Positions 7,727 through 15,935 of a DNA stretch of 64,000 nt are shown in pieces (within the stretch, counting starts at the first letter, position 1; each line of letters opens with the position of its first letter). Below the pieces are notes generated by a model. It did not search any database. It was not told the origin of the DNA and was given only the letters and a program-made list of their open reading frames with translations. The position numbers and the translations under genes were made by a program. The DNA comes from Alkalihalobacillus sp. YIM B00296 (GTDB lineage: Bacteria > Bacillota > Bacilli > Bacillales > Fictibacillaceae). Location of the stretch: contig NZ_JAIBLJ010000002.1 of the NCBI RefSeq assembly GCF_020179385.1, forward strand, positions 339,944-403,943, in the 5' to 3' direction.

Positions 7727-8027
7727 AATACTCCTCCTGATTTTTTAGTTTGTCTTTTAAAATGCCCCCAAACTCTTTTATACAAGAGTAACTGTTTAAT
7801 AAAGATCCAGTTCACTAAAAAATCATGAAGCAGCTCTTTTGAATCAATATGTAACCATTCCTCGAAGGAGAATAAGTTCTGTTATATACTGCACATAGGT
7901 ACTTCACTTTCCTTGTAGTATTTTTGGCTTTGCGCCTGTGACTTCTAAATTTTTATGTCTATTCAATCCTTACTTCGTAAGGGCTGAAAATCATGCAGAA
8001 TCCTCATTTATGTAAAGGAGAAAATTA
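7727..8027. other. Intergenic region with small hairpin
   Basis: Divergent gap between the unknown pair and the hydrolase. It holds a short hairpin (CCTTAC-TTC-GTAAGG near 7967-7980) and the hydrolase ribosome site AAGGAG at about 8015. I see no gene. Confidence 0.5.
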
Positions 8028-8846
8028 ATGAACATTCATTCTTTAACAAAAAGCTTCGCTTCAACATATGGAAAAGTAAGTTATGACATAAAAGGTAAGG
8101 GAGCTCCCTTGGTGCTCGTACATGGTACTCCCTGGTCTTCGTTTAATTGGAGGCATATAATTCCTGGGCTTAGCCAGTGGTTTACTGTATATTATTATGA
8201 TTTGATTGGGTATGGTGATTCTGAGAAGGGTGATAGAGATGTCTCTTTAGGAATCCAAAATAAAGTTCTTAAAGAATTACTTGATTTCTGGTGCCTAAAT
8301 AATCCATTGGTCATTGGACATGACTTTGGAGGAACAACTGTATTAAGAACACATCTAGTGGAAGAACAAGCCTTTGAGAAAATAATACTTATTGATCCTG
8401 TTGCAGTATCACCATGGGGTTCTCCGTTCTTTTCGCATGTTAATAGATTTGAAGCAGCCTTTCAAGGTATACCTGAATATATCCATGAAGCAATAGTCTC
8501 AACCTATGTGCAAGGGGCAATGTGCAAGGAGATGGATAATGAGACATTGAATGGTATTAAGAAACCTTGGTTAGGTTCTTTAGGACAAGAAGCTTTTTAT
8601 CGTCAAATTGCACAAGCACACCAAAAGTATACTGATGAAATAGAACCTATGTACAGTACAATAAATAAGCCTGTATTAATTTTGTGGGGTGAAGAGGACA
8701 CGTGGATACCTATTAAAACGGGTCATAAGTTACATGGAAAAATACAGTCATCAGAATTTGTATCTATACCTCGTGCAGGTCATTTGGTGCAGGAAGATCA
8801 ACCAAGCATTTTAATATCTAATATCTTAAAGTTCCTATTAAAATAG
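8028..8846 (+). CDS. Alpha/beta hydrolase with Asp nucleophile (dehalogenase/epoxide-hydrolase-like)
   Basis: A 272-residue alpha/beta hydrolase. The oxyanion motif HGTPW starts at His32. The nucleophile elbow is GHDFGG with Asp99 where esterases have Ser, and the remaining triad is Asp224 (WGEEDTW) and His252 (RAGHLVQED). An Asp nucleophile is typical of haloalkane and fluoroacetate dehalogenases and epoxide hydrolases, so hydrolysis through an alkyl-enzyme ester is likely. The ATG at 8028 follows AAGGAG by seven bases. The gene is AT-rich relative to its neighbours and stands alone, which suggests acquisition by transfer. Confidence 0.8.
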   Translation: MNIHSLTKSFASTYGKVSYDIKGKGAPLVLVHGTPWSSFNWRHIIPGLSQWFTVYYYDLIGYGDSEKGDRDVSLGIQNKVLKELLDFWCLNNPLVIGHDFGGTTVLRTHLVEEQAFEKIILIDPVAVSPWGSPFFSHVNRFEAAFQGIPEYIHEAIVSTYVQGAMCKEMDNETLNGIKKPWLGSLGQEAFYRQIAQAHQKYTDEIEPMYSTINKPVLILWGEEDTWIPIKTGHKLHGKIQSSEFVSIPRAGHLVQEDQPSILISNILKFLLK

Positions 8847-9179
8847 GAGTAACCAAGCTTTAAGAATCGTTTTTTCAATTAAAGGGTGCTTTCATTCAAA
8901 TAAAAGCAGTACATATTAGTAGGATTCGAAGGAAGTTAAACTAAATGAGTTTATCTTTAATCCAAAGAAGTCGGTGCAATTAGATGTCTTAATAATTGAG
9001 ATTGGAAAACATGTTAAACTAAGGAAACTTCTTTGAGCTCTTTTGGAGAGAAACTGATTCGCGAATTTTTATAATATTCTTTTAATAATAGGGCGCAATT
9101 CAAAAGTATTAAAGTACACCCATCACTCGTTAAAGAAAGCACTAAGGGAATAACTCCACACAGTCTGTAAAAGCAAAAA

Positions 9180-9297
9180 AGAGCTGTCCCATTAGTGTCT
9201 GACTCTCACCGTCCCTAGCAATATTTTGAGAAAAAGTGTGTTTTTGAAACAAAATGTTGTGTGGTGGTGTCTGACACTATTGTTTTGGGACAGCCCC
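9180..9297. repeat. 118-bp inverted-end element (MITE-like)
   Basis: The ends are an imperfect inverted repeat: GAGCTGTCCCA...TAGTGTCTGAC on the left and GTGTCTGACACTA...TGGGACAGCCCC on the right. A related element is at 45571-45669. It lies within a 515-base gene-free stretch (8847-9361) in which I see nothing else. Confidence 0.7.
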
Positions 9298-9361
9298 TTA
9301 GTCTTGTGAATTTTTTGCGGTTCCCCTTGGAATCCGATATATGGAGCAGATTACTTTTTGG

Positions 9362-10072
9362 TTAATGTGATGGATTCAGTTCCTTCACCTGAAGTTCATC
9401 TTCTGATTGATGTACTTTTTCTATACTGCTGGTTGCAATTAGTCCAATCAGTTGTGCCACTTTTTTCTTTCGGTTCGTATATCGGTATAGTGCAATCAAG
9501 TACCAAAATGCGATGATGGTAGTTGTTTTCAAGACCACTTCAAAGTTCCATGTCAATGAATCAAAACCAATCACATCGAGAATATAAGCAGCTGCAATCC
9601 CGAATAGGAAGGCAACCACCCAGACACCAGGCCTTAAATCACGGTAGCCTCGATGGATTGTATGTATAAACGAGGAAAGAAGCTTCAATTCTTTTTCATT
9701 ATACTGGTGAAGTCGATTCTTGATATATTTCAAATCTGGAACGATCCCATTGGAACGTTTTTTATCGGTCAATTCTTTAAAAAACAATTCGAAATCCACA
9801 AAGCTACTAACACTATTTTGGACCTTGCGATGCATGTAATTATGGTACCTATACCAGAAGTAAACCTTTTCGGATATACGCAGGACTACATATAATAGGA
9901 TCGTTACGAGCACAAATTGTACCCAAAAATTTCCCAAGAAGAACTCAATGAAAGCCCAGATTGCCATAACGAGTATTTTTAGCTTGGTTATGAACAATGA
10001 GGTGACTAGCAATATGAGGTCGGTAACGTTTTCCACAAGTAAAGCCTCCTGTTTTTCTGTTAGCTTCATCAT
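9362..10072 (-). CDS. Hypothetical membrane protein, 236 aa
   Basis: Hydrophobic segments at roughly residues 15-35, 40-65, 150-170 and 185-205 (from the ATG at 10072) suggest four membrane passes, with a basic cytoplasmic stretch between the second and third. The last 30 residues are hydrophilic. The ATG at 10072 is chosen; an in-frame TTG at 10099 has no ribosome site. I do not recognise a family. It is a single gene with no obvious partner. Confidence 0.65.
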   Translation of the reverse strand: MMKLTEKQEALLVENVTDLILLVTSLFITKLKILVMAIWAFIEFFLGNFWVQFVLVTILLYVVLRISEKVYFWYRYHNYMHRKVQNSVSSFVDFELFFKELTDKKRSNGIVPDLKYIKNRLHQYNEKELKLLSSFIHTIHRGYRDLRPGVWVVAFLFGIAAAYILDVIGFDSLTWNFEVVLKTTTIIAFWYLIALYRYTNRKKKVAQLIGLIATSSIEKVHQSEDELQVKELNPSH

Positions 10073-10216
10073 ATCATTTTTTCCGGAGAAGCATGACAAA
10101 CTTTTACAAAAAAACGTAAATTTTCTCTTGAAAGGACGATAAGAATACCCCCTATCTTCGCAGCAGGGTGGCGAAAACTATAGTTAGGAAAAAGTTCTAA
10201 TTTTGGAGGTTGGAAT

Positions 10217-10414
10217 ATGAGGATTGTCTTTTTTGAAAAGGGAGAGTTAATGATTATCGTAGGTTCTTCAAAGCTTAAGGGAGAACTGACTATAGAGCAG
10301 ATCAAGACTGAAAGTGAAAAGAAATCTAAGGAACTATCTCAGTTACTTGGACGTGACATCGGCTTTATGATCGACATGAACGGTAAGCTTAATTCTGACA
10401 TGCCGATGAAGTAA
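10217..10414 (+). CDS. Hypothetical small protein, 65 aa
   Basis: A short protein preceded by an excellent ribosome site (GGAGG seven bases before the ATG) and followed by an intrinsic terminator, which together support a real gene. The sequence is amphipathic (MRIVFFEKGELMIIVGSSKL...), with a charged middle helix rich in Glu and Lys. No signal peptide or known motif is seen, and the function is unknown. Confidence 0.6.
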   Translation: MRIVFFEKGELMIIVGSSKLKGELTIEQIKTESEKKSKELSQLLGRDIGFMIDMNGKLNSDMPMK

Positions 10415-10430
10415 GAATACCTATTAATCT

Positions 10431-10457
10431 AAGATGATCCACACCAGATCATCTTTA
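10431..10457 (+). terminator. Intrinsic terminator
   Basis: AAGATGATC (10431-10439) pairs with GATCATCTT (10447-10455) across a 7-base loop, just after the 65-residue gene. The T-run is short. Confidence 0.6.
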
Positions 10458-10500
10458 GTTATACCTCGTAATTCTTCAACAGAGTTTTACTATTAGTGGT

Positions 10501-10547
10501 AAAACAGCCTGAATCTACTCTAATGAGCGGATTCAGGCTGTTTTTAT
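10501..10547. terminator. Bidirectional terminator
   Basis: Arms AAAACAGCCTGAATC (10501-10515) and GATTCAGGCTGTTTT (10530-10544) are flanked by A and T runs. It can stop the minus-strand GDSL hydrolase transcript and any plus-strand read-through. Confidence 0.8.
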
Positions 10548-10586
10548 AAGTTGCATAAGTATGCGGGATTACCTATGCCTAATTAA

Positions 10587-11333
10587 TCAAATCAAACCTT
10601 TACGTTTCATCTCATCCATCACTCGCTTCGCAATAAGCTCGTATCCTTTTGGGTTTGGATGGATAATATCATTGAAGTAGCGGGTTTTCTCTTTATCAAG
10701 GAACAGATCGATGGTTGAGATGTAATGGATATTCGGATATTGATCGACCATCCCCTCTGTCACGAGATTCCACTCCCTCAAAATTTCATTCAGCTGGTCA
10801 TGGTTGACGAGGTCCGTATATGGATCATACATCCCAATTAGAATTAAGGGAGCATATTGATTATCTGTCCGGATTTGTGTAATAAGCTGGGCCAGATTTT
10901 CCTCAAAAACAGGGCGCTTCCTCTCCATTTCCTCAGCATTGATGGAATTAAGATCCCGTCTTGCTGCTTGAATGAAGTCATTCGTTCCTATGAACAAGAA
11001 AATATAGTTTGCTTGGTTGATCTTCTGTTTTGTTTCGATATTTTGAATGTGGATCATGATCTGATCCGTCCGATATCCTCTTACGCCATACCGATGTAAA
11101 ACAACTTGGCTTCCGAGACTGTTTGTCATTTGTTGTTGGACTCGTCCTATATAGCCGACTTTCTGAGGATCGCCGCTACCATAAGTCAGTGAGTCGCCTA
11201 TTGCTACGATCTGACTCGCATTGCTGTCTTGGACAACCGGTGGCGAAATGAGATCATCTATATAATTGATAGCAATGATAATACCGATCACCAGGGTTAA
11301 CCAGAGTAAGTTTTTGAATATTTTCCCTTGCAC
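10587..11333 (-). CDS. SGNH/GDSL-family hydrolase, membrane anchored
   Basis: A 248-residue SGNH hydrolase. After an N-terminal membrane anchor (residues about 8-26) come block I GDSLTYG with the catalytic Ser, the Gly block (RYGVRGYRT), GTND, and block V with catalytic Asp/His (DIIHPNPKGY). The family contains lipases and esterases acting on ester bonds, here outside the membrane. The start is GTG at 11333 with GAGGA seven bases upstream. The nearest B. subtilis relatives are YpmR-type lipase-like proteins; the substrate is unknown. Confidence 0.82.
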   Translation of the reverse strand: MQGKIFKNLLWLTLVIGIIIAINYIDDLISPPVVQDSNASQIVAIGDSLTYGSGDPQKVGYIGRVQQQMTNSLGSQVVLHRYGVRGYRTDQIMIHIQNIETKQKINQANYIFLFIGTNDFIQAARRDLNSINAEEMERKRPVFEENLAQLITQIRTDNQYAPLILIGMYDPYTDLVNHDQLNEILREWNLVTEGMVDQYPNIHYISTIDLFLDKEKTRYFNDIIHPNPKGYELIAKRVMDEMKRKGLI

Positions 11334-11439
11334 GTGAAATTCCTCAATTTCCTGTATAAAATTACCCTGTTAACTTACTGAATGGTCTCGAAATAGAATG
11401 CAGGTTGTTGCCGGAAAGGATTTGTTCTTAACAGAGCTT

Positions 11440-11598
11440 TCAGAATATGTGATAGTCTTCTTTCGTATGTCCATACTCTTCCCATAAATGATAGATGTCA
11501 TAATCAGTCGTGTCAATCTTTATAAAACGTTGTAAAAGACCACAAACCCCTACCGTACCAAGCGAGAACGCCATAAAAGAAAGCAAAAAATAAGTCAT
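11440..11598 (-). CDS. Small single-pass membrane protein, 52 aa
   Basis: ATG at 11598 with AAAGGGG nine bases upstream opens a 52-codon frame ending at 11440. Residues 2-22 are hydrophobic (FLLSFMAFSLGTVGVCGLL), followed by a charged tail ending DYDIYHLWEEYGHTKEDYHIF. The layout is a membrane anchor with a soluble acidic/His-containing tail. No family is recognised; the good ribosome site and clean frame support reality. Confidence 0.55.
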   Translation of the reverse strand: MTYFLLSFMAFSLGTVGVCGLLQRFIKIDTTDYDIYHLWEEYGHTKEDYHIF

Positions 11599-11685
11599 CC
11601 TGCTCTGCCCCTTTCTTATCCTTTTTACTAAGTTTATTGATAAGAAAGGATTGATAGAACCGGATGACTGTCTCCTCGATTTTGT

Positions 11686-11928
11686 CTAAAGCGTGCCCTG
11701 TTTCTCTTGCAGCAGTTCCTCTATAAAATTGCTTGCCATAGGGCGGTGAAAATGAAATCTTTAAACTTCATTACAGTTTTGGCTTCTTAAGAATGCGAAT
11801 TGTTCTTCTGTTTCAACTCCTTAAGCTACCACAAACATTTTCATGCTATGTCCAAGGGTGATCACCGCTCTCGCAATCGCTACTTCATCAGAATTTTTTT
11901 CAATTCCCATGAAAAAGAGGTGCTCCAT
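11686..11928 (-). pseudogene. EAL-domain phosphodiesterase remnant
   Basis: Read on the minus strand, the frame gives IEKNSDEVAIARAVITLGHS, then MKMFVVA, a TAA stop, GVETEEQFAFLRSQNCNEV, a second TAA, and RFHFHRPMASNFIEELL. This is the C-terminal third of an EAL (cyclic-di-GMP phosphodiesterase) domain, whose consensus there is AEGVETEEQ...Q.YYFSKPM. The stops are at 11821-11823 (where EAL has Glu) and 11761-11763 (where it has Gln). The catalytic EAL motif and the N-terminal part are gone, so it is a dead fragment. Confidence 0.7.
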
Positions 11929-11985
11929 CTAGTTTCGGCTCCAACGATTGATGAGCGTTATTCAATGCAGCTTTCAGAGATAATG

Positions 11986-12168
11986 TTAGGGGAGAATACC
12001 AGTGGTTGACCACATTGCTGGGGTTTTATTTTTGGATATGGATCGTACCATCATGGTGCTGTTGATTTCCGTGGCCAGTTCATAATATATAAGCTCTTTC
12101 GTCCTGTAAGCCACATTATATGGTTCTTTAATTTTTTCATAAACCTCCTTCGGTAAAACCTCATCCAT
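11986..12168 (-). CDS. Possible short ORF upstream of EAL remnant
   Basis: A 60-residue frame starting MDEVLPKEVYEKIKEPYNV with GAAGG seven bases before the ATG. No family is recognised. It sits directly upstream of the decayed EAL sequence on the same strand and may be another degenerate piece of that locus rather than an active gene. Confidence 0.3.
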   Translation of the reverse strand: MDEVLPKEVYEKIKEPYNVAYRTKELIYYELATEINSTMMVRSISKNKTPAMWSTTGILP

Positions 12169-12273
12169 CAGTTTACCTTCGAAGGGAATAGGATAATCCA
12201 GATTTTTTTACATATTTATCCTTGTTTTGTAAAAAATAGAGTAGACCAAGTTATGCATAAGGAGTGTGACAAA

Positions 12274-12873
12274 ATGAAAAAGATCTTGTTATCTAGCTTC
12301 GCATCCTTTTTAGCAGTGGCCAGTTTGACTGCTTGCGGAGTACAGGAGAATGGAAAAGAATATAATGCAATACAATCAGAAACAATGGAAGTGAACAGCT
12401 CCAAGGTTAAAAGCGACGATTCACGACTTTTCAAAATGGTTGATATTTATAACTCGGAAAAGAAAAAAATTGGACAAGCACAACTAGCTGAATCCAATGA
12501 AGGTGTGACCATTAAATTGAAAGCGGCCAAATTGCCACCAGGACCGCATGCATTCCACATTCATGAGATAGGTAAATGTGTAGCCCCTGATTTTGAAAGT
12601 GCAGGAGAACATTACAACCCGACGGGAAAAGAGCATGGCTTTGAAAATCCAAAAGGGTTCCATGCAGGGGATTTGCCGAACATCAACGTACGTAAAGACG
12701 GTACCATATCTGTCAGTGTCGTTTCGAAGAACGTTACGCTTCAAAAAGGAAAACCGAACACCCTTCTTGATAAAGACGGTAGTGCTCTTGTGATCCACGA
12801 AAGAGCGGACGACTACAAGACAGACCCAGCAGGGAATGCAGGTGGCCGCATCGCATGCGGCGAAATTAAGTAG
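12274..12873 (+). CDS. Cu/Zn superoxide dismutase-like lipoprotein
   Basis: A 199-residue secreted lipoprotein: signal peptide with lipobox LTAC at the end, then a SodC domain from about residue 50. All metal ligands can be placed: two His in FHIHEIGKC, His in AGEHYNP, His in KEHG, His and Asp in FHAGDLPN, and His in VIHERADD. The disulfide pair is Cys in IGKC and in IACGE. B. subtilis YojM is known to lack one copper ligand; here the set looks complete, so superoxide dismutation outside the membrane is plausible. The ATG at 12274 follows AAGGAG by nine bases and gives a proper signal peptide. Confidence 0.85.
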   Translation: MKKILLSSFASFLAVASLTACGVQENGKEYNAIQSETMEVNSSKVKSDDSRLFKMVDIYNSEKKKIGQAQLAESNEGVTIKLKAAKLPPGPHAFHIHEIGKCVAPDFESAGEHYNPTGKEHGFENPKGFHAGDLPNINVRKDGTISVSVVSKNVTLQKGKPNTLLDKDGSALVIHERADDYKTDPAGNAGGRIACGEIK

Positions 12874-12882
12874 TTTGTTTTA

Positions 12883-12945
12883 GTGTACCAGGCACCGTTT
12901 CAAAAACCTTGCTATGACTGGGTTCCCGATCGGTGCCTGGTACAC
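12883..12945. repeat. 63-bp palindromic element
   Basis: Perfect 15-base arms, GTGTACCAGGCACCG (12883-12897) and CGGTGCCTGGTACAC (12931-12945), enclose a 33-base centre. It lies ten bases after the SOD stop. Confidence 0.8.
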
Positions 12946-12960
12946 CCTGAAAAGTTATCA

Positions 12961-12990
12961 AAAAAGGAGCTTTGGCCAGCTCCTTTTTTT
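12961..12990. terminator. Bidirectional terminator between sodC-like and menC
   Basis: GGAGCT (12966-12971) pairs with AGCTCC (12978-12983), with A-run and T-run on the two sides, suiting both converging genes. Confidence 0.75.
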
Positions 12991-13005
12991 TCCTTTATGA
13001 TGGTT

Positions 13006-14115
13006 TCATGTGATTTTGAAGGTTTCAACCGTGTATCTTTCCAGTTGTTCCCTGTTCACTTCATACCCGATCCCTGGCTTATCTGGGATGATGACTTTTC
13101 CATCGGTAAGTTCGATTTCGGGTTGGATGATGTCTTTATCCCAATACCTGGAGGATACGGTGATATCACCCGGAATGTCAAATCCATCAAGCGTCGTTAA
13201 GGCGATGTTATGTGCCTTTCCGATCCCCGATTCAATCATCCCGCCAGCCCAAACCTTCATCTGATGTTTTTTACAATAATCATGGATTTTCAAGGCTTGA
13301 GACAACCCGCCTACTCGACTGTATTTGATCGCAATGATTTTGCAACTATCGAGAGCGATTGCGGTCTTAGCATCCTCAAATGATGTAATGCTTTCATCCA
13401 GGCAGATCGGCGTTGAAAGAGTCTTCTGTAACTCCGCATGTTTAACAAAATCTCTTACAACTAAAGGCTGCTCGATCATCATTAATCCGAACTGATCCAA
13501 CTCCTTCAAGCGTGCGATATCTGCCAATCCATAACTCGAATTTGCATCCGCCATCAACGGTGCATCTGGAAATCGTAATCGGACAGCCGCCATCACGCTC
13601 ACATCTTCACCTGGCTTCACCTTCAATTTTATCCTCTTATACCCTAACTTCAACGCTTCCTCTACTTTAAAAAGGAGTGCATCCATATCCCCTTGCATCC
13701 CTATGGCGATTCCGACCTCAATTTCACGTCTTCCGCCACCTAAAACATCAGCTAAAGGTTTTCGTAGAGATTTTGCAAAAGCATCCCAAAACGCGGTCTC
13801 AAGAGAGGCCTTCGCCATATGGTGACCTCTGTAACGGTCAAACACAGCTGTCAAGTCATCCGGATGGCTGATCTCTTTCAGTTCTAAGAGGTCTGGGATG
13901 AGAAATTCCTTTATCATATAAAGGCTTGTAGCGGTGGTTTCCTCTGTGTACCACGGCGTGTCGAAAGCTGAACATTCTCCCCAGCCGGTTATACCTTCAG
14001 AAAATTCTATCTCCGTAATCAATAGTGACCGCTTTAAAACAGTACTGACTGCTGTCACGAACGGCTGCTTCAAGGGCATCTCTATTTTATGGATTTTTAC
14101 TTGTTCAATCCGCAT
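13006..14115 (-). CDS. menC: o-Succinylbenzoate synthase MenC
   Basis: A 369-residue enolase-superfamily enzyme that dehydrates SHCHC to o-succinylbenzoate in menaquinone synthesis. Visible active-site pieces are the KxK motif (RIKLKVKPG), the metal ligands in MADANSSY, IEQPL and CLDESI, and the lysine in IAIKYSRVGG. ATG at 14115 (MRIEQVKIHK) is preferred, with GAAGG eight bases upstream, over the in-frame ATG at 14133. It overlaps the menE stop by 11 bases and is the last gene of the minus-strand men operon. Confidence 0.92.
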   Translation of the reverse strand: MRIEQVKIHKIEMPLKQPFVTAVSTVLKRSLLITEIEFSEGITGWGECSAFDTPWYTEETTATSLYMIKEFLIPDLLELKEISHPDDLTAVFDRYRGHHMAKASLETAFWDAFAKSLRKPLADVLGGGRREIEVGIAIGMQGDMDALLFKVEEALKLGYKRIKLKVKPGEDVSVMAAVRLRFPDAPLMADANSSYGLADIARLKELDQFGLMMIEQPLVVRDFVKHAELQKTLSTPICLDESITSFEDAKTAIALDSCKIIAIKYSRVGGLSQALKIHDYCKKHQMKVWAGGMIESGIGKAHNIALTTLDGFDIPGDITVSSRYWDKDIIQPEIELTDGKVIIPDKPGIGYEVNREQLERYTVETFKIT

Positions 14116-15595
14116 TTTCATCGCCTTCTTCAAGCAAACTGTGTAAGTCTTTCCGTAAAATCTTATTGGAAGCGTTCCTTGGCAAAACCTCTATGAATCG
14201 AACAATCTTCGGGACTTTGTAGCTGGCAAGACGTTCTTTACAGTATTGGATCAAGGCTTCCTCAGAAACATGCGGATCTTTCAAAACAACAAAAGCAGCT
14301 GGAACCTTCCCCCAGACAGCGTCATCGATCCCGATCACACCTGCTTCTTCAACCGCCTCATGACCAAGCAGACATGCCTCGATTTCTGCAGGATATACAT
14401 TTTCACCACCAGATATGAACATATCATTCCGGCGATCGAGAACATAAAGGAAGCCATCATCATCAAAATAACCAACATCCCCGGTAGCGAGCCAGCCGTC
14501 CTGGATTTTTTCTACATTAATGTCAGGCTTGTTAAAATAGCCTTGTGTGACGTTCGGTCCCTTCACAAAAATCTCGCCCTCAAGGCTCGTTCCATCACCC
14601 TCACCAGATACAATCTTAACCTGGGATGGAAATAGCGGTTTACCAGCTGACCCAAGTTTGCGAAAACTGTCTTCAGGCGCCAATGTAACTATCTGTGAAG
14701 CTGACTCTGATAACCCGTACGTTTGAAAAACCGGAATATCATTGACTTCACACCTTTTTAACAGTGGGAAAGGAGCAGGTCCTCCTCCTAAAAGCATACA
14801 ACGGAATCCGCCTGGATATGGCCGAAAGTTATCCGAATCCAGCGCTTTACTCAACATGACGCTTACGACAGAAGCGATCGTGACTCCGTCCTTATGGATG
14901 GACTCATTGAAAGAAACCGGCTCAAAGTTTCGGTGCAAGACCATCGGAATACCGTATATGACACTCCGCATTACAATAGAAAGACCGCTGACATGAAAAA
15001 GCGGAACTGCGCATAACCAACAGTCGTCATTGCGGATACCAAGGTTGAGGGCAGACCCTGTAGCACTCCACCAATGGTTGCCGAACGTTAACATGACACC
15101 TTTCGGATACCCTGTGGTCCCAGAAGTGAAAATGATCGAATGGAGATCTCCCAAATAGATGACCTCATCCAATTCGGCATTCGTCTCATTTACCGCCTTT
15201 ATCTCCATCATCGTAACGATTTTCCCAAACCGTAATCTTTGTGCTTTCTCCAGATGATCAACATCTACAATCAACCAATCAACTTCAGCATCGTGCAACT
15301 GATAGTCCAATTCAGACTCCGATAACCGTTTATTTAAAGGTACAGCAACAACATGTATCAGATGAAATGCATGGAGCAGAATGATTGTATCTGGTTGGTT
15401 GTCCATCAGGAAACCTATGTGTTGGCCTCTCCCCATTCCTTTCTTCAATAGTTTTCGAGCCATGCTTTCAACTGACTCGTTCAGCTCTCGATATGTCCAT
15501 TCCCGATTCTCAAAGACAAGGGCTGTCCGATCAGGGGTTAAAAAAGCCCGTTGACTGAGCCAGTTTTTCATTTCAAGTTCTGCCATATGTACCAC
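14105..15595 (-). CDS. menE: o-Succinylbenzoate-CoA ligase MenE
   Basis: A 496-residue AMP-forming ligase that activates o-succinylbenzoate with ATP and CoA. It has the P-loop FTSGTTGYPKG (residues about 157-167), the adenine motif QTYGLSE, the hinge TGDVGYFDDDG and the C-terminal catalytic Lys in NASNKILRKDL. Identity follows from its place between menB and menC. Two dispersed repeats lie in the 340-base gap separating it from menB upstream, so menE-menC may need its own promoter or depend on read-through. Confidence 0.92.
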   Translation of the reverse strand: MVHMAELEMKNWLSQRAFLTPDRTALVFENREWTYRELNESVESMARKLLKKGMGRGQHIGFLMDNQPDTIILLHAFHLIHVVAVPLNKRLSESELDYQLHDAEVDWLIVDVDHLEKAQRLRFGKIVTMMEIKAVNETNAELDEVIYLGDLHSIIFTSGTTGYPKGVMLTFGNHWWSATGSALNLGIRNDDCWLCAVPLFHVSGLSIVMRSVIYGIPMVLHRNFEPVSFNESIHKDGVTIASVVSVMLSKALDSDNFRPYPGGFRCMLLGGGPAPFPLLKRCEVNDIPVFQTYGLSESASQIVTLAPEDSFRKLGSAGKPLFPSQVKIVSGEGDGTSLEGEIFVKGPNVTQGYFNKPDINVEKIQDGWLATGDVGYFDDDGFLYVLDRRNDMFISGGENVYPAEIEACLLGHEAVEEAGVIGIDDAVWGKVPAAFVVLKDPHVSEEALIQYCKERLASYKVPKIVRFIEVLPRNASNKILRKDLHSLLEEGDENAD

Positions 15596-15624
15596 TCACT
15601 CCATATTAAAACTCTAAACTGATA

Positions 15625-15739
15625 AGAAAAGCGCAAACGCCTGTTCAGCCACGAAGGTCACTGGAAGTCCGACGAGGAGGCTGTTGCCGCCGCAGGAGGA
15701 CAGAAGTGATCCAAGTGGTTGGGCGTTGGAGCTAGACAT
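15625..15739. repeat. Dispersed repeat, short form, copy A
   Basis: Begins AAGAAAAGCGCAAACGCC and ends TGGGCGTTGGAGCTAGAC, so its ends are inverted (GCAAACGCC / GGGCGTT). The centre has GGAAGTCCGACGAGGAGG and GCCGCCGCAGGAGGAC. It lies between menB and menE. Confidence 0.9.
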
Positions 15740-15854
15740 CAAGAAAAGCGCAAACGCCCTGTTCAGCCACGAAGGTCACTGGAAATCCGACGAGGAGGCT
15801 GTTGCCGCCGCAGAGGACAGAAGTGATCCAAGTGGTTGGGCGTTGGAACTAGAG
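15740..15854. repeat. Dispersed repeat, short form, copy B
   Basis: Tandem to copy A in the same orientation, about 95% alike by eye, with one deletion in the GCAGGAGGAC block. Confidence 0.9.
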
Positions 15855-15935
15855 ATTCCTTCATCGCAACAAAATACCTTCCCATCTTTTGAAAAAGAGG
15901 ATGCTGGTCCAACAGCATCCTCCAATTGCATATTC

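Noticed and set aside
11800-12009. 69-codon plus-strand ORF
   Set aside because: Antisense to the EAL remnant, which gives a convincing minus-strand match; the plus frame has no recognisable features.
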